NCBI GenBank assembly: GCA_003989065.1
Contig: RXIW01000009.1
Span: 1 to 64,000, forward strand
DNA from: Candidatus Competibacteraceae bacterium
Lineage (GTDB): Bacteria; Pseudomonadota; Gammaproteobacteria; Competibacterales; Competibacteraceae
Direction of reading: 5' to 3'
DNA: 64,000 bases
Of the stretch, positions 40,244 through 49,201 are shown in pieces (position 1 is the stretch's first letter; every line of letters begins with the position of its first letter). The position numbers were made by a program, and so were the translations under genes. The notes beneath the pieces are model-generated. The model saw only the letters and a program-made list of their open reading frames with translations, had not been told where the DNA came from and ran no database searches.

Positions 40244-41070
40244 GATTGCCCCCCCAGCAAATCGCCCAATTCCCGCGAGCGCTGATGGGCAGCTTCCAGC
40301 GCTTGGGCGACCAGCGTATCCAGATGTCCGGCCTGGAAAACCCCGATTGCGCGCTCGGTGGTGCCGCCGGGCGAAGTGACCCGGGCCCGCAGGGTCGCTG
40401 CGGCCTCGGTGCTTTCCAGGGCCATCTTGGCTGCGCCAAAAGCGGTCTGCAGGGTGAGCAGACGGGCCAGCTCGGCGTCCAGACCTAGCTGGATGCCAGC
40501 CTGCTCTAGGGTTTCCATCAGCAGGAAGAAGTAGGCCGGGCCGCTGCCGGACAGGGCGGTCACCACGTCCAGTAGCTCTTCGTTCTCGACCCAGACCGTC
40601 AGGCCGACCGCCCGTAGGATGGATTCCGCCAACTGGCGCTGGCTGTCGTCCACCCAGGGATTGGCGAACAGCGCAGTAGCGCCGCTGCCGACCATCGCCG
40701 GGGTATTGGGCATGGTGCGGACGATAGCGACCTCACCGTTTAGCCAGCGGCGCAGGTCCGGCTCGCGCACGCCTGCGGCGATGGAGATCACCAGCGGTTT
40801 GCGCGCCCGCACGGTTTCGGCCAGCTCTTCGGCCACCGAGCGTAGCACCTGCGGCTTGACCGCCAGCACGATGACATCGGCTTTGGCGGCGATGTCCCGG
40901 TTATCGACGCTAGTATGCACACCGAAGCGGCTGCGCAGCAGCTCGCGCTGCCCAGCGTTGGGTTCGGCGACCCAAAGGTGATCGGGATGACTGCCGCCGG
41001 CCAGCAGCCCGCCGATCAGGCTGCGGGCCATGTTGCCGCCGCCTACGAAAGCAATGGGAATATCTTTCAT
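40240..41070 (-). CDS. proC: Pyrroline-5-carboxylate reductase
   Basis: 276 residues from the ATG at 41070. It reduces pyrroline-5-carboxylate to proline. Motifs: IAFVGGGNMARSLIGG (dinucleotide loop), VLAVKPQ, IAAGV, RTMPNTPAMVGSGATALF, and the C-terminal substrate site LSGSGPAYFFLLMETLEQAG with VTSPGGTTERAI. A longer upstream frame overlaps an unrelated gene and is not used. GAGGTCGAG precedes the ATG. Confidence 0.97.
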   Translation of the reverse strand: MKDIPIAFVGGGNMARSLIGGLLAGGSHPDHLWVAEPNAGQRELLRSRFGVHTSVDNRDIAAKADVIVLAVKPQVLRSVAEELAETVRARKPLVISIAAGVREPDLRRWLNGEVAIVRTMPNTPAMVGSGATALFANPWVDDSQRQLAESILRAVGLTVWVENEELLDVVTALSGSGPAYFFLLMETLEQAGIQLGLDAELARLLTLQTAFGAAKMALESTEAAATLRARVTSPGGTTERAIGVFQAGHLDTLVAQALEAAHQRSRELGDLLGGQS

Positions 41071-41143
41071 CTCGACCTCGTATGGGAGAACGGATATGCG
41101 CCCGGGGAGTGGGCGTCGCTGGACGCAGACGCGGGAAGCCGCT

Positions 41144-41530
41144 TCAGGGGCTGTCCTTCGGCTGCAGGCGGATGATCTGTTCGCTGATGTTGCTGAAGCG
41201 GTTGTCCTGCTGATAAGCCTCGTACACCTGTTGTTTGCCGGCGGGACTGAGCCGCAGATAGAAGGCCCAGGTTCCGGGGAGGCTGTCGCGCAAAGCTTTT
41301 TCGAAGCTGGCCTGATTGGCGCCCGCTGCCATCCGGTCGGTTCCGCTATCCGTCGCCGCACTGGACTGGACGGGACCGGCCATCAGGAAGGTGGCCTGGC
41401 GTTTGGCCTCCTCCTCGATCTCACGCAGATAATTGTCGTCTGCGCCGAGCAACGGCGGGGCGATCAGCAGCAGGCCGGTCAGCGGCCAGACGCCTGGGGC
41501 GAAATCGAACAGTGGGACGCGTAACGACAT
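41144..41530 (-). CDS. Small exported protein of unknown function
   Basis: 128 residues. A likely signal peptide (PGVWPLTGLLLIAPPLLGAD, cleavage after about residue 30) is followed by a charged helical region (DDNYLREIEEEAKRQ) and a C-terminal half with SLPGTWAFYLRLSPAGKQQV and QDNRFSNISEQIIRL. I do not recognise the family by name. It lies between proC and yggS in the conserved cluster, and the C-terminal half (TWAFYLRLSPAGKQQVYEAY) looks well-defined, so an envelope protein is likely. Confidence 0.7.
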   Translation of the reverse strand: MSLRVPLFDFAPGVWPLTGLLLIAPPLLGADDNYLREIEEEAKRQATFLMAGPVQSSAATDSGTDRMAAGANQASFEKALRDSLPGTWAFYLRLSPAGKQQVYEAYQQDNRFSNISEQIIRLQPKDSP

Positions 41531-41615
41531 CGTCGGTTATCCAGGGTGGTGAGGCGTTGGGCGCGATGCTCCAAACCAGTGAAACAATCCCGTTAGCATA
41601 CTGCAAAGCGTCGAT

Positions 41616-42302
41616 TCAGGCGCGGGGTCCGAACAGAGCGGTCCCCACCCGCACCAGGGTGGCGCCTTCGGCGATGGCAGCCTCCAGATCGTCGGACATG
41701 CCCATCGACAAGGTATCCAGCGCCAGGCCCGTAGCATTCAACTGCTCTTGCAGGGCGCGCAACTGGGCGAAGGGTTGGCGCTGCGTCGCGAAGTCCGCCG
41801 CAGGGGCCGGAATCGCCATCAAACCGCGCAGGCGCAACCGGGGCAGCGCGGCGACTGCTTGGGCGACGGCGGCAACCTCGTCGATTTCGAGACCGTGTTT
41901 GGTCGCTTCCCGGTCGATGTTGACCTGCAGGCAGACGTTCAGCGGCGGCAGCGCCTCTGGCCGCTGTTCATTGAGGCGCTCGGCGATTTTTAGCCGATCC
42001 ACGCTGTGGACCCAGGCGAAATGCTCGGCGATGCTACGAGTCTTGTTGGCCTGGATCGGGCCGATGAAATGCCATTCCAGCCCGAGATCCGCCAGCTCGG
42101 CTATTTTGGTCAACGCTTCCTGCAGATAGTTCTCGCCGAAACGGCGCTGACCCTGGGCGGCGATGGCAACGATGGCGGCCGCTGGCTGGGTTTTGCTGAC
42201 TGCCAGCAGGCGCACCGATTCCGGCGGGCGCTGGAATCGCTGTTCGGCGGCGCGAATGCGGGTGGCGACAGCGTGGAAATGGGTGGCGAAGTCGATGCTC
42301 AT
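41616..42302 (-). CDS. yggS: PLP homeostasis protein YggS (PROSC family)
   Basis: 228 residues. Pyridoxal-phosphate-binding protein with the TIM-barrel of alanine racemases; the PLP Lys is Lys37 in LLAVSKTQP. Other motifs: FGENYLQEAL, WHFIGPIQANKTR, HSVDRLKIAERL, GLMAIPAP and LSMGMSDDLEAAIAEGATLVRVGTALFG. It balances free PLP and amino-acid pools. The start ATG at 42302 is divergent from pilT. Confidence 0.96.
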   Translation of the reverse strand: MSIDFATHFHAVATRIRAAEQRFQRPPESVRLLAVSKTQPAAAIVAIAAQGQRRFGENYLQEALTKIAELADLGLEWHFIGPIQANKTRSIAEHFAWVHSVDRLKIAERLNEQRPEALPPLNVCLQVNIDREATKHGLEIDEVAAVAQAVAALPRLRLRGLMAIPAPAADFATQRQPFAQLRALQEQLNATGLALDTLSMGMSDDLEAAIAEGATLVRVGTALFGPRA

Positions 42303-42424
42303 GCTGGGTTCCCCCGGTGAGTGACCGCAGGGTCATCACGGTTTTGCGATATATACTATAACGAGATTACAAGGACCGTCCGCTATCGGTCCGCCACTCA
42401 CCAGTTTTCGCCGGAGCGACCGTC

Positions 42425-43474
42425 ATGACCCTCGACGAATTATTGACCTTTTCCGTGCAGAACAATGCATCGGACCTTCATCTGTCGGCCGGGTTGCCGC
42501 CGATGATCCGGGTGGACGGCGATGTGCGCCGCATCAACGTCCCGCCGCTCGAGCACAAGCAGGTTCATGGCCTGATCTACGACATCATGAACGACAAGCA
42601 GCGCAAGGACTACGACGAGTTCTTGGAGTGCGACTTCTCGTTCGAGATCCCCAAACTGGCTCGCTTCCGGGTCAACGCCTTCAATCAGGACCGGGGCGCC
42701 GCCGGAGTGTTCCGCACCATTCCGACCGTGATCAAGAGCCTGGAGGATCTGGGCTGCCCGCCGGTGTTCCGCGAGCTGATCAGCGCTCCGCGCGGCTTGA
42801 TCCTGGTCACCGGGCCGACCGGCTCGGGCAAGTCCACCACTCTGGCGGGGATGATCGATCACATCAACAAGACCGAGTATGGCCATATCCTGACCATCGA
42901 GGATCCGATCGAGTTCGTTCACCAGAGCCAGCGCTGCCTGATCAATCAGCGCGAGGTGCACCGCGACACCCTGGGATTCAACGAAGCGCTGCGTTCGGCC
43001 TTGCGCGAAGATCCCGACATCATCCTGGTCGGCGAAATGCGCGATCGTGAAACTATCAGCTTGGCGCTGACCGCCGCCGAAACCGGCCACTTGGTGTTCG
43101 GCACCCTGCACACCAGTTCCGCCCCCAAGACCATCGACCGTGTGATCGACGTGTTTCCGGCCGGCGAAAAGCCGATGGTCCGCTCCATGCTGTCCGAGTC
43201 GTTGCGAGCGGTGATTTCGCAGGCGCTGCTCAAGAAGAAGGGCGGTGGCCGGACGGCAGCGTGGGAGATCATGGTCGGCGTCCCGGCCATCCGCAACCTG
43301 ATCCGCGAGGACAAGGTCGCCCAGATGTATTCCTCCATTCAGACCGGTGCAGCGGCTGGCATGCAGACCCTCGACCAGCACCTGCTGGAACTGGTCAAGA
43401 AAGGATGGGTCGCCAAGGACGAGGCATATACCTACGCTCAGAACAAGGTGACCTTCAAGCAGCAGGTCGGTTGA
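42425..43474 (+). CDS. pilT: Type IV pilus retraction ATPase PilT
   Basis: 349 residues. Secretion-type ATPase that powers pilus retraction. N-terminal PAS-like domain (VQNNASDLHLSAGLPPMIRV), Walker A GPTGSGKSTT (130-139), Asp box TIEDPIEFVH, Walker B IILVGEMRD, His box GHLVFGTLHTSSA, and the PilT-specific AIRNLIREDK near the end. GGAG precedes the ATG. The yggS-pilT order matches Pseudomonas, but pilU, which follows pilT there, is not present. Confidence 0.97.
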   Translation: MTLDELLTFSVQNNASDLHLSAGLPPMIRVDGDVRRINVPPLEHKQVHGLIYDIMNDKQRKDYDEFLECDFSFEIPKLARFRVNAFNQDRGAAGVFRTIPTVIKSLEDLGCPPVFRELISAPRGLILVTGPTGSGKSTTLAGMIDHINKTEYGHILTIEDPIEFVHQSQRCLINQREVHRDTLGFNEALRSALREDPDIILVGEMRDRETISLALTAAETGHLVFGTLHTSSAPKTIDRVIDVFPAGEKPMVRSMLSESLRAVISQALLKKKGGGRTAAWEIMVGVPAIRNLIREDKVAQMYSSIQTGAAAGMQTLDQHLLELVKKGWVAKDEAYTYAQNKVTFKQQVG

Positions 43475-43484
43475 ATGGCCGCTG

Positions 43485-43509
43485 CCGTTGCGCTGCCTCA
43501 GCGCAACGG
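43485..43509. terminator. Hairpin between pilT and the PyrK-like gene
   Basis: CCGTTGCGCT (43485-43494) pairs exactly with AGCGCAACGG (43500-43509) over a 5-base loop between two convergent genes; it overlaps the minus-strand gene's last codons. No T-run follows, so it is terminator-like rather than a standard terminator. Confidence 0.5.
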
Positions 43510-44193
43510 AATGGGGCGTAGCTGACAGGCGAGTTGCCAGACATCGGCCAGGTTGCGGGCCATCGCCAGCAGCTGGTCGCCGCCGCTGGCGAAGATCGTC
43601 ACATCCGCCACGCCCTGCGAGATGCCCAGCCAGCCGGCCGCCAATTCGGTGACCGCGCCGATGAAACAACCGGGTTGCTCGTCGTGTCGGCAGGCGATCC
43701 GACTGGGAATTTTCCAGTCTTCCAACAGCGGCAGGGCGGCGATCACCCCGGCTGGCAGCCCTGGGGTCATGATCCGCGACGGCTGCGGTCGGAACGGCAA
43801 CGGCGGCGTCAGCTCGAACAGGGCGAATGGCTTGACCCGGGGTTGCCAGCCGCGCAGCGCGCGCGCCAGGAAGACCGCCGAGGCGAGGCCATCGTCGTCC
43901 GCCAGCAGCAGGGCGCGGGCGGTGGCGGCGGTCAGCTCGAACGGCTGGCCGACGGGACCGGCCACCGGCACTACGGCGTCGGCGTCCGGCGCGGAAACGC
44001 CGCGTCGCAGACAATCCACCCAGCCCTGTTCCGGCGTCGTTTGCAAGACGGGCCAGTCGGCATCTGCGATGCGCAGGGCATGGCCGGGTTGCAGGTCGGC
44101 GGCGAGCTCGGTCGTCAGCCGCAACAAGTGGTAATCGCCCGGCAGGGTTTGGCAGGACAGCACCCGGCCGGTCGTTGGCGTGTTGGCATACAT
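43498..44193 (-). CDS. PyrK-like electron-transfer protein lacking the iron-sulfur cysteines
   Basis: 231 residues from the ATG at 44193 (ATG at 44205 is also possible; AAGGA lies at the right distance from 44193). The overall layout recalls dihydroorotate dehydrogenase electron-transfer subunits: an N-terminal ferredoxin-reductase-like beta barrel (GRVLSCQTLPGDYHLLRL) and a nucleotide-binding half. The C-terminal four-cysteine [2Fe-2S] motif of PyrK is absent; only scattered cysteines are seen (CLRRG, ACRHDEQPGC). It lies 36 bases downstream of pyrC' in the same direction, so a pyrimidine role is inferred from position. Confidence 0.6.
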   Translation of the reverse strand: MYANTPTTGRVLSCQTLPGDYHLLRLTTELAADLQPGHALRIADADWPVLQTTPEQGWVDCLRRGVSAPDADAVVPVAGPVGQPFELTAATARALLLADDDGLASAVFLARALRGWQPRVKPFALFELTPPLPFRPQPSRIMTPGLPAGVIAALPLLEDWKIPSRIACRHDEQPGCFIGAVTELAAGWLGISQGVADVTIFASGGDQLLAMARNLADVWQLACQLRPIPLR

Positions 44194-44229
44194 GGAGAAT
44201 CTCATTCCTTGGCGTGCGGCGTTTCGCTC

Positions 44230-45507
44230 TCACGCTTCATACGCGTACACCAGCTCGCCGTCGAACAGGGTATGGGTCACCCGCCCCTGCAGTTCCCAGC
44301 CGATGAACGGGCTATTCTGGCCGCGGCTGCGCAGATGGCTGGCGGCCAGCCGCCAGCTCGCGTCCGGGTCGAAGATGCAGAGATCGGCCGGCGCGCCAAC
44401 GCCCAGATGGCCGCTGGGCAGTCCCAGGATACGCGCCGGTCCCCAGCTCAGACGCTCGATCAGGGTCATGAGCGGCCAGCCGTGGTCCCGCGCTAGCCGC
44501 AGACTCAAGCCCAGCAGCGTATCCAGCCCGGAAATGCCGGGTTCGGTGTCGCCGAGCGGTCCGCACTTGGCGTCGGACTCGTGTGGCTGATGGTCGGAGC
44601 AGAGCGCGCCCAGCGTGCCGTTGCTCACGCCAGCGCGCAGAGCGTCGCGGTCGCGCTGGCTGCGCAACGGTGGTCGGACGTGGCATTCGCTGTCGAAACC
44701 GAGCAGGTCGTTTTCCGTGAGATGGAGGTGATGGATCGCGGCATCGGCGCTCACCGGCAGACCCTCGGCCTGCGCCCGCGCCACCAGTTCCACCGAGCGG
44801 GCGCAGGACAGTCGGCCGAAGTGGACCCGTACCCCGATATCGCGGATCAGCTCCAGATCGCGGGCGATGATCCCGGTTTCGGCTGCCGCCAGGATACCGG
44901 GTAAGCCCAGTCGCGTGGAGACTTGCCCCTCGTGGGCGAGACCATGGCTCAGCTCGGGATCGAGCGGCGTCAGGAATACGGTCAGGTCGAAAGTGGCGGC
45001 GTACTCCAGCGCCCGGCGCAGGACGCGGGTGTTGGTGATGGGGCGACCGCCGTCGCCGACGCCGACGCAGCCGGCCTCCTTGAGGGCGGCCATTTCCGCT
45101 AGGCGTTCGCCGCGCAGCCGGTGGGTGAGCGCGCCCAGCGTCAGCACCCGGGCATGACCGGCGGCCTTGGCCCGGCGGCGGATCAACTCCACCACTGCCG
45201 GTTCGTCGATGACTGGGTCGGTGTCCGGCGGACAGACCAGGGTGGTGATGCCGCCCGCCGCCGCCGCGCGGGTTTCGCTGGCGATGGTGGCCTTGTGCTC
45301 CAGGCCGGGTTCGCGCAGGCGAGCGCAGAGGTCGATCAGACCGGGACACACGATGTGGCCGCTGGCGTCGATCACCCGTTCGGCCTTGAAGCCGGCCGGA
45401 CGCTGCCCGAGGCCGGCGATCCGCCCCACCGCGACAAATACGTCGGTGACGGCGTCGAACTGATGGGCGGGGTCGATCACCCGGCCGCCCTGAATCAGGA
45501 TATGCAT
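44230..45507 (-). CDS. pyrC': Dihydroorotase-like protein PyrC' (probably non-catalytic)
   Basis: 425 residues from the ATG at 45507, sharing one base with the pyrB stop. Amidohydrolase fold of the type I dihydroorotase group, with IQGGRVIDPAHQ, VCPGLIDL and ITTLVCPPDTDP. The metal-binding HxH that follows 'GLID' is missing: the sequence reads LCARLREPG, with Cys61 and Arg63 instead of the two histidines. Such pyrC' proteins next to pyrB in pseudomonads are inactive and build the aspartate transcarbamoylase complex. A working dihydroorotase must be elsewhere in the genome. Confidence 0.93.
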   Translation of the reverse strand: MHILIQGGRVIDPAHQFDAVTDVFVAVGRIAGLGQRPAGFKAERVIDASGHIVCPGLIDLCARLREPGLEHKATIASETRAAAAGGITTLVCPPDTDPVIDEPAVVELIRRRAKAAGHARVLTLGALTHRLRGERLAEMAALKEAGCVGVGDGGRPITNTRVLRRALEYAATFDLTVFLTPLDPELSHGLAHEGQVSTRLGLPGILAAAETGIIARDLELIRDIGVRVHFGRLSCARSVELVARAQAEGLPVSADAAIHHLHLTENDLLGFDSECHVRPPLRSQRDRDALRAGVSNGTLGALCSDHQPHESDAKCGPLGDTEPGISGLDTLLGLSLRLARDHGWPLMTLIERLSWGPARILGLPSGHLGVGAPADLCIFDPDASWRLAASHLRSRGQNSPFIGWELQGRVTHTLFDGELVYAYEA

Positions 45508-46487
45508 CAGGCGATCTCCCCGTCTGGGCGGGCGTGGTTGCCCAAGGTGATGGACATGATCGCCATCCGTACCGCGATGCCGTTGGTGACCTGCTCCAGG
45601 ATCACCGAACGCGGTCCATCGGCCACCCGCGAATCGATTTCGACGCCACGGTTGATCGGACCGGGGTGCATGACGAGAGCGTCCGGCTTGGCCAGGGCCA
45701 ACCGGTCCTCGGTCAGGCCATAGCGTTGGAAGAACTCCTGTTCGCTCGGCAGCAGCGCGCCCTCCATCCGCTCCCGTTGCAGGCGCAGCATGACGATGAC
45801 GTCCACATCGCGCAGTCCCTGTTCCGGGAGATGGAACACCTGCACCCCCAGGCTTTCCACCTGCGCTGGCAACAGGGTGCAGGGCGCGATGACCCGAATC
45901 TCGCCGGCACCGAGGATGCTCAGCGCGTGAATGAGCGAGCGGGCCACCCGCGAATGCAGGATGTCGCCGACGATGGCAACCCGCAGGCTGGGGAAATCCG
46001 GCTTGTGGCGGCGGATGGTGAAGACGTCCAGCATCGCCTGGGTGGGATGGGCATGGCGACCGTCGCCGGCATTGAGCACGGCGATGTGCGGTTTGACGTG
46101 GCGGGCGATGAATTCGGCCGCGCCGCTCTGCTCGTGGCGCACCACGAACATGTCGCACTGCATGGCCTCGATGTTGCGCAGGGTGTCGAGCAGGCTTTCG
46201 CCCTTGACCGCTGAGGAGGTGGCGATATTGAGATTGAGCACGTCGGCCGAGAGCCGCTTGGCCGCCAGTTCGAAGGTGGTGCGGGTGCGGGTGCTGGCCT
46301 CGAAGAACAGGTTGACCACGGTCTTGCCGTGCAGGGTGGGCAGCTTCTTGACCCGGCGTTCGGCCACGCCGCGCAGCGATTCGGCGGTATCGAGGATTTC
46401 GGTCAGATGGCGACGGCTCAGCCCTTCGGTGGTGAGAAAGTGCAACAGGCGGCCTTGCCGGTCCAATTGGATGGAGGTGGTGGTCAT
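45507..46487 (-). CDS. pyrB: Aspartate carbamoyltransferase catalytic subunit
   Basis: 326 residues. It joins carbamoyl phosphate and aspartate, the committed step of pyrimidine synthesis. Carbamoyl-phosphate motif [13 protein letters not shown], the [10 protein letters not shown] loop, [21 protein letters not shown] and [12 protein letters not shown] are present. It is of the class that works with a pyrC'-type partner, encoded next, and there is no pyrI. It starts four bases inside pyrR and ends on the pyrC' start (TGATG). Confidence 0.97.
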   Translation of the reverse strand: MTTTSIQLDRQGRLLHFLTTEGLSRRHLTEILDTAESLRGVAERRVKKLPTLHGKTVVNLFFEASTRTRTTFELAAKRLSADVLNLNIATSSAVKGESLLDTLRNIEAMQCDMFVVRHEQSGAAEFIARHVKPHIAVLNAGDGRHAHPTQAMLDVFTIRRHKPDFPSLRVAIVGDILHSRVARSLIHALSILGAGEIRVIAPCTLLPAQVESLGVQVFHLPEQGLRDVDVIVMLRLQRERMEGALLPSEQEFFQRYGLTEDRLALAKPDALVMHPGPINRGVEIDSRVADGPRSVILEQVTNGIAVRMAIMSITLGNHARPDGEIA

Positions 46488-46981
46488 GATGAGGTTTGAA
46501 AAGTCAACTGCAAGGGGTCGGGTCCGTTCAACTGGACGTTTTGGTTATCGGGAGGGTTCATCCGGGTGCCGACCACGTTGGCTTCGATCGGCAACTGACG
46601 GCCGCCGCGGTCCACCAGCACCGCCAACAGCACCGAGGCGGGCCGACCGTAGTCGAACAGTTCGTTCAGGGCGGCGCGCACGGTGCGGCCGGTGTTGAGC
46701 ACGTCGTCAACCAGCACCAGGTGACGACCTTCGATATCGAAGGGTAGTTCCGAGGGCCGGATATGGGGATTGACCCCGACCCGGCTGAAGTCGTCGCGAT
46801 AGAACGATACATCCAGCTGGCCGAGCGGGGCGGTGATCCCGAGGCGCTGGCGCAGCCGTTCGGCGATCCAGACTCCGCCGGTGTGGATGCCGACCAGCAC
46901 AGGGTCGGCGATGCCGCGTTCGGTCAGCAGGTCGCGCAGCTGGCCGGCCATGGCGTCGATCAGGAGTTCGGTGTCGCCCAT
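46484..46981 (-). CDS. pyrR: PyrR: bifunctional regulator / uracil phosphoribosyltransferase
   Basis: 165 residues from the ATG at 46981. The PRPP-binding motif is [29 protein letters not shown] and DVSFYRDDF are other family motifs. In Gram-positives PyrR controls attenuation of pyr mRNA by UMP; in Gram-negatives its regulatory role is less clear. Its start lies within the end of yqgF (22-base overlap), and its end overlaps pyrB by four bases, so the whole set is one transcript. Confidence 0.95.
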   Translation of the reverse strand: MGDTELLIDAMAGQLRDLLTERGIADPVLVGIHTGGVWIAERLRQRLGITAPLGQLDVSFYRDDFSRVGVNPHIRPSELPFDIEGRHLVLVDDVLNTGRTVRAALNELFDYGRPASVLLAVLVDRGGRQLPIEANVVGTRMNPPDNQNVQLNGPDPLQLTFQTSS

Positions 46982-47463
46982 GATGCGAGGCTCCGTTGTT
47001 GGTTGAACCAGCTTTCCAGGATTACCGCCGCTGCCCGAGCGTCCAGGGCGGCGTCGTTCTGGCGGCGTCGACCGGGGTTGGCCTGGTAGCCGCGCTGTTC
47101 GGCTTCCCAGGAAGACAGCCGTTCGTCGATGGTCGCGATCGGCAGGGGAAAGCGTTCTTGTAGCTGGCGGACGAAACGCAGCGCAGCGGTGGTCGTGGCG
47201 CTGGCGCTGTCGTCGGCGTGCCGCGGCACGCCGACCACCAGCCAGTCCGGTTGCCACTCGGCGATCAATCGGGCGATGGCGTCCCAGTCGGGGCGTTGCT
47301 GGCGGGTGGTCAGGATGCGCAGCGGGCGGGCCAAGCCGGTGATGGCCTCGCCGACCGCGACGCCAATGCGAATGCGGCCGAAATCGAAGCCCAGCGCGAT
47401 CCGGCAGGCCGCGGGTTGGGGCGAAACGCCCGCCTTCGATCCGTGATCAGGCGTGGCCGGCAT
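46960..47463 (-). CDS. yqgF: YqgF/RuvX-type nuclease
   Basis: 167 residues of RNase H fold. [20 protein letters not shown] holds the first catalytic Asp; [26 protein letters not shown] and [14 protein letters not shown] carry the Glu and second Asp. It is involved in maturation of pre-16S rRNA in E. coli. The first 20 residues (up to AACRIALGF) are not conserved, but the ATG at 47463 is the best start. It overlaps algH by 17 bases and pyrR by 22. Confidence 0.94.
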   Translation of the reverse strand: MPATPDHGSKAGVSPQPAACRIALGFDFGRIRIGVAVGEAITGLARPLRILTTRQQRPDWDAIARLIAEWQPDWLVVGVPRHADDSASATTTAALRFVRQLQERFPLPIATIDERLSSWEAEQRGYQANPGRRRQNDAALDARAAAVILESWFNQQRSLASWATPNS

Positions 47464-48010
47464 CGGAGGACAGCAGAGTCAGGTCGATGCCCAGCAGGGC
47501 AGCGGCGGCCAGCCAGCGCCGGTCGTCGGGGGTGTGGAACAACAGATCGAAGTCGACGGGACCCGACAGCCAGGAGTTTTCGGCCAGTTCCCGTTCCAGC
47601 TGTCCCGGTCCCCAGCCGGCGTAGCCGAGGGCGATCAGCAGGGAGGCCGGTCCGTCGCCCTGAGCCACGGCTTGCAGGATGTCGCGGGAGGTGGTGATGC
47701 CGATCTGGTCGGTGACGCGCAGGGTCGCGCCCCACTGGCCGACCGGGCTGTGCAGGACGAAACCCTGCTCGGGCTGGACCGGGCCGCCATGGTGGATGGG
47801 CATCCCAGCCAGGTCGGGGCGGTCGGTGGCGATCTGGAGATGTTCCAGCAATTGCCCGAGCGACAGATTCAACGGTCGGTTGATGACCAGTCCCAACGCA
47901 CCGCTGGCATTGTGCTCGCTGATGTAGATGACCGTTTGGAAAAAGTTCGGGTCCGCCAGCGTGGGCATGGCGATCAGGAACTGATTGGTCAGGTAAGTGG
48001 GTTCGATCAT
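47447..48010 (-). CDS. algH: AlgH/YqgE family protein
   Basis: 187 residues from the ATG at 48010, the family's usual length and N-terminus (LTNQFLIAMPTLADPNFFQT). Other motifs are SEHNASGALGLVINRP, HHGGPVQPEQGFVLHS and ALGYAGWGPGQLERELAENSW. Named for an alginate phenotype in Pseudomonas; its molecular role is unknown. First gene of algH-yqgF-pyrR-pyrB-pyrC', the same order as in Pseudomonas. Confidence 0.95.
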   Translation of the reverse strand: MIEPTYLTNQFLIAMPTLADPNFFQTVIYISEHNASGALGLVINRPLNLSLGQLLEHLQIATDRPDLAGMPIHHGGPVQPEQGFVLHSPVGQWGATLRVTDQIGITTSRDILQAVAQGDGPASLLIALGYAGWGPGQLERELAENSWLSGPVDFDLLFHTPDDRRWLAAAALLGIDLTLLSSDAGHA

Positions 48011-48151
48011 GACGACATAGTATCGAGATTCGTACCCCTGCTTGACAAGCCGTTCAGCGCGGGAAAAACCGATCCGGCGCGATGGAGATCGGCTATCTGG
48101 TTGATTCAAAAAGGTGCTTGACGGGCCGATCAGTCGACTCCGCAGGTCGCA

Positions 48152-49159
48152 TCATCGCCGTTGGCAATCGGCGACATCGACGGCATGGTTCTGGGCGGGT
48201 CGGCGGTCCGGCTCCAGCACCTCGCGGTATTCGATCATCCGGCCGCTCAGCGGCGAGCGCAGCAGGAAGGTGTGATCGTCGATGCGCTGGCAGGCGGCAT
48301 GGTCCAGCGCGATCTTGCCATGGCCACCGGGAATATCGAGGATCAGGCGCGGCAACAGATAACCCGGCAAACGCCCACGCAGCGCGCCGACCAGGGCCAT
48401 CGCCTGCTCCAGCGGTGGCCGGAAATGGGCGGTGCCTGGGGCTAGATCGGGATAATGCAGGTAATACGGTGTCACCCCGACACGCGCCAGCGACCACGAC
48501 AAGGCACTCAGGGCTTCCACGCTGTCGTTGACGCCGCGCAGCAGCACGCTCTGGCTGTAGAGCAGCGCATGCGGGCGTAGACGGGCCATCGCTTGGGCGA
48601 AGCGTTCGGTGACCTCGCGGGCGTGGTTGACCTGCACGACGAACACGTCGACTTGCCGGGCGACCGCTTCCAGGGTGTCGCAGCGGGCCGGCTGGTACAC
48701 CGGATAGCGGGTATGCACTCGCACGCTGCACAGATGGGGAATACGGCGGAAACGGCCGATGAGGTCCAGTAGTCGCCCGTTCGACAGCGACAGGGGATCG
48801 CCGCCGGACAGGATGAGTTCTCGAATCTCCGGATGGTTGGCGACGTAGGCAACGGCCTCGGTCAATTCCGCCTCGCCGAGGTCGGCATCGCCTTGCTCGA
48901 TCCTGAACTTGCGGAAGCAATAGCGACAATGCGCGGCGCAACGGCTGGTGACCAGCAGCAGCGCGCGGTCTGGATAGCGATGGATCAGCGCCCGGCTGGG
49001 GCCGTGACTGTGCGGATGATCGCCGATCGGATCATCGGTTTCCTCCGGAAGTTGCCGATTTTCCTCCTCGGCGAAGGACACCATCCGCGCCAGCGGATCA
49101 TGGGGATCGTCCCAGTCGATCAGGGAGCGGTAATAGTCGGTCAGTTTGACCGCCAGCAT
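48152..49159 (-). CDS. KamA-family radical SAM protein
   Basis: 335 residues. The radical-SAM iron-sulfur motif is CAAHCRYCF, followed by LILSGGDPLSL, SVRVHTRYPVYQPARC and PYYLHYPDLAPGTAHFR with PLP-lysine-type context (LDIPGGHGKIALDH). This is the lysine 2,3-aminomutase family, which also includes the elongation-factor-P modifier EpmB. The N-terminal WDDPHDPLARMVSFAEEE is more like stand-alone aminomutases than EpmB, and neither epmA nor efp is next to it. The substrate is therefore open. Confidence 0.85.
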   Translation of the reverse strand: MLAVKLTDYYRSLIDWDDPHDPLARMVSFAEEENRQLPEETDDPIGDHPHSHGPSRALIHRYPDRALLLVTSRCAAHCRYCFRKFRIEQGDADLGEAELTEAVAYVANHPEIRELILSGGDPLSLSNGRLLDLIGRFRRIPHLCSVRVHTRYPVYQPARCDTLEAVARQVDVFVVQVNHAREVTERFAQAMARLRPHALLYSQSVLLRGVNDSVEALSALSWSLARVGVTPYYLHYPDLAPGTAHFRPPLEQAMALVGALRGRLPGYLLPRLILDIPGGHGKIALDHAACQRIDDHTFLLRSPLSGRMIEYREVLEPDRRPAQNHAVDVADCQRR

Positions 49160-49201
49160 GGCGTTCTCCGCGCGGCGGCCCGTCCAGTCTCGTACAAGCG
49201 C

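Noticed and set aside
42340-42366. TATA-rich stretch between yggS and pilT
   Set aside because: Several overlapping -10-like hexamers but no -35 at a sensible distance on either strand, so no promoter is called.
48093-48941. Arg-rich frame on the minus strand within the radical SAM gene
   Set aside because: Same-strand frame-shifted shadow of a gene with a complete radical-SAM motif.
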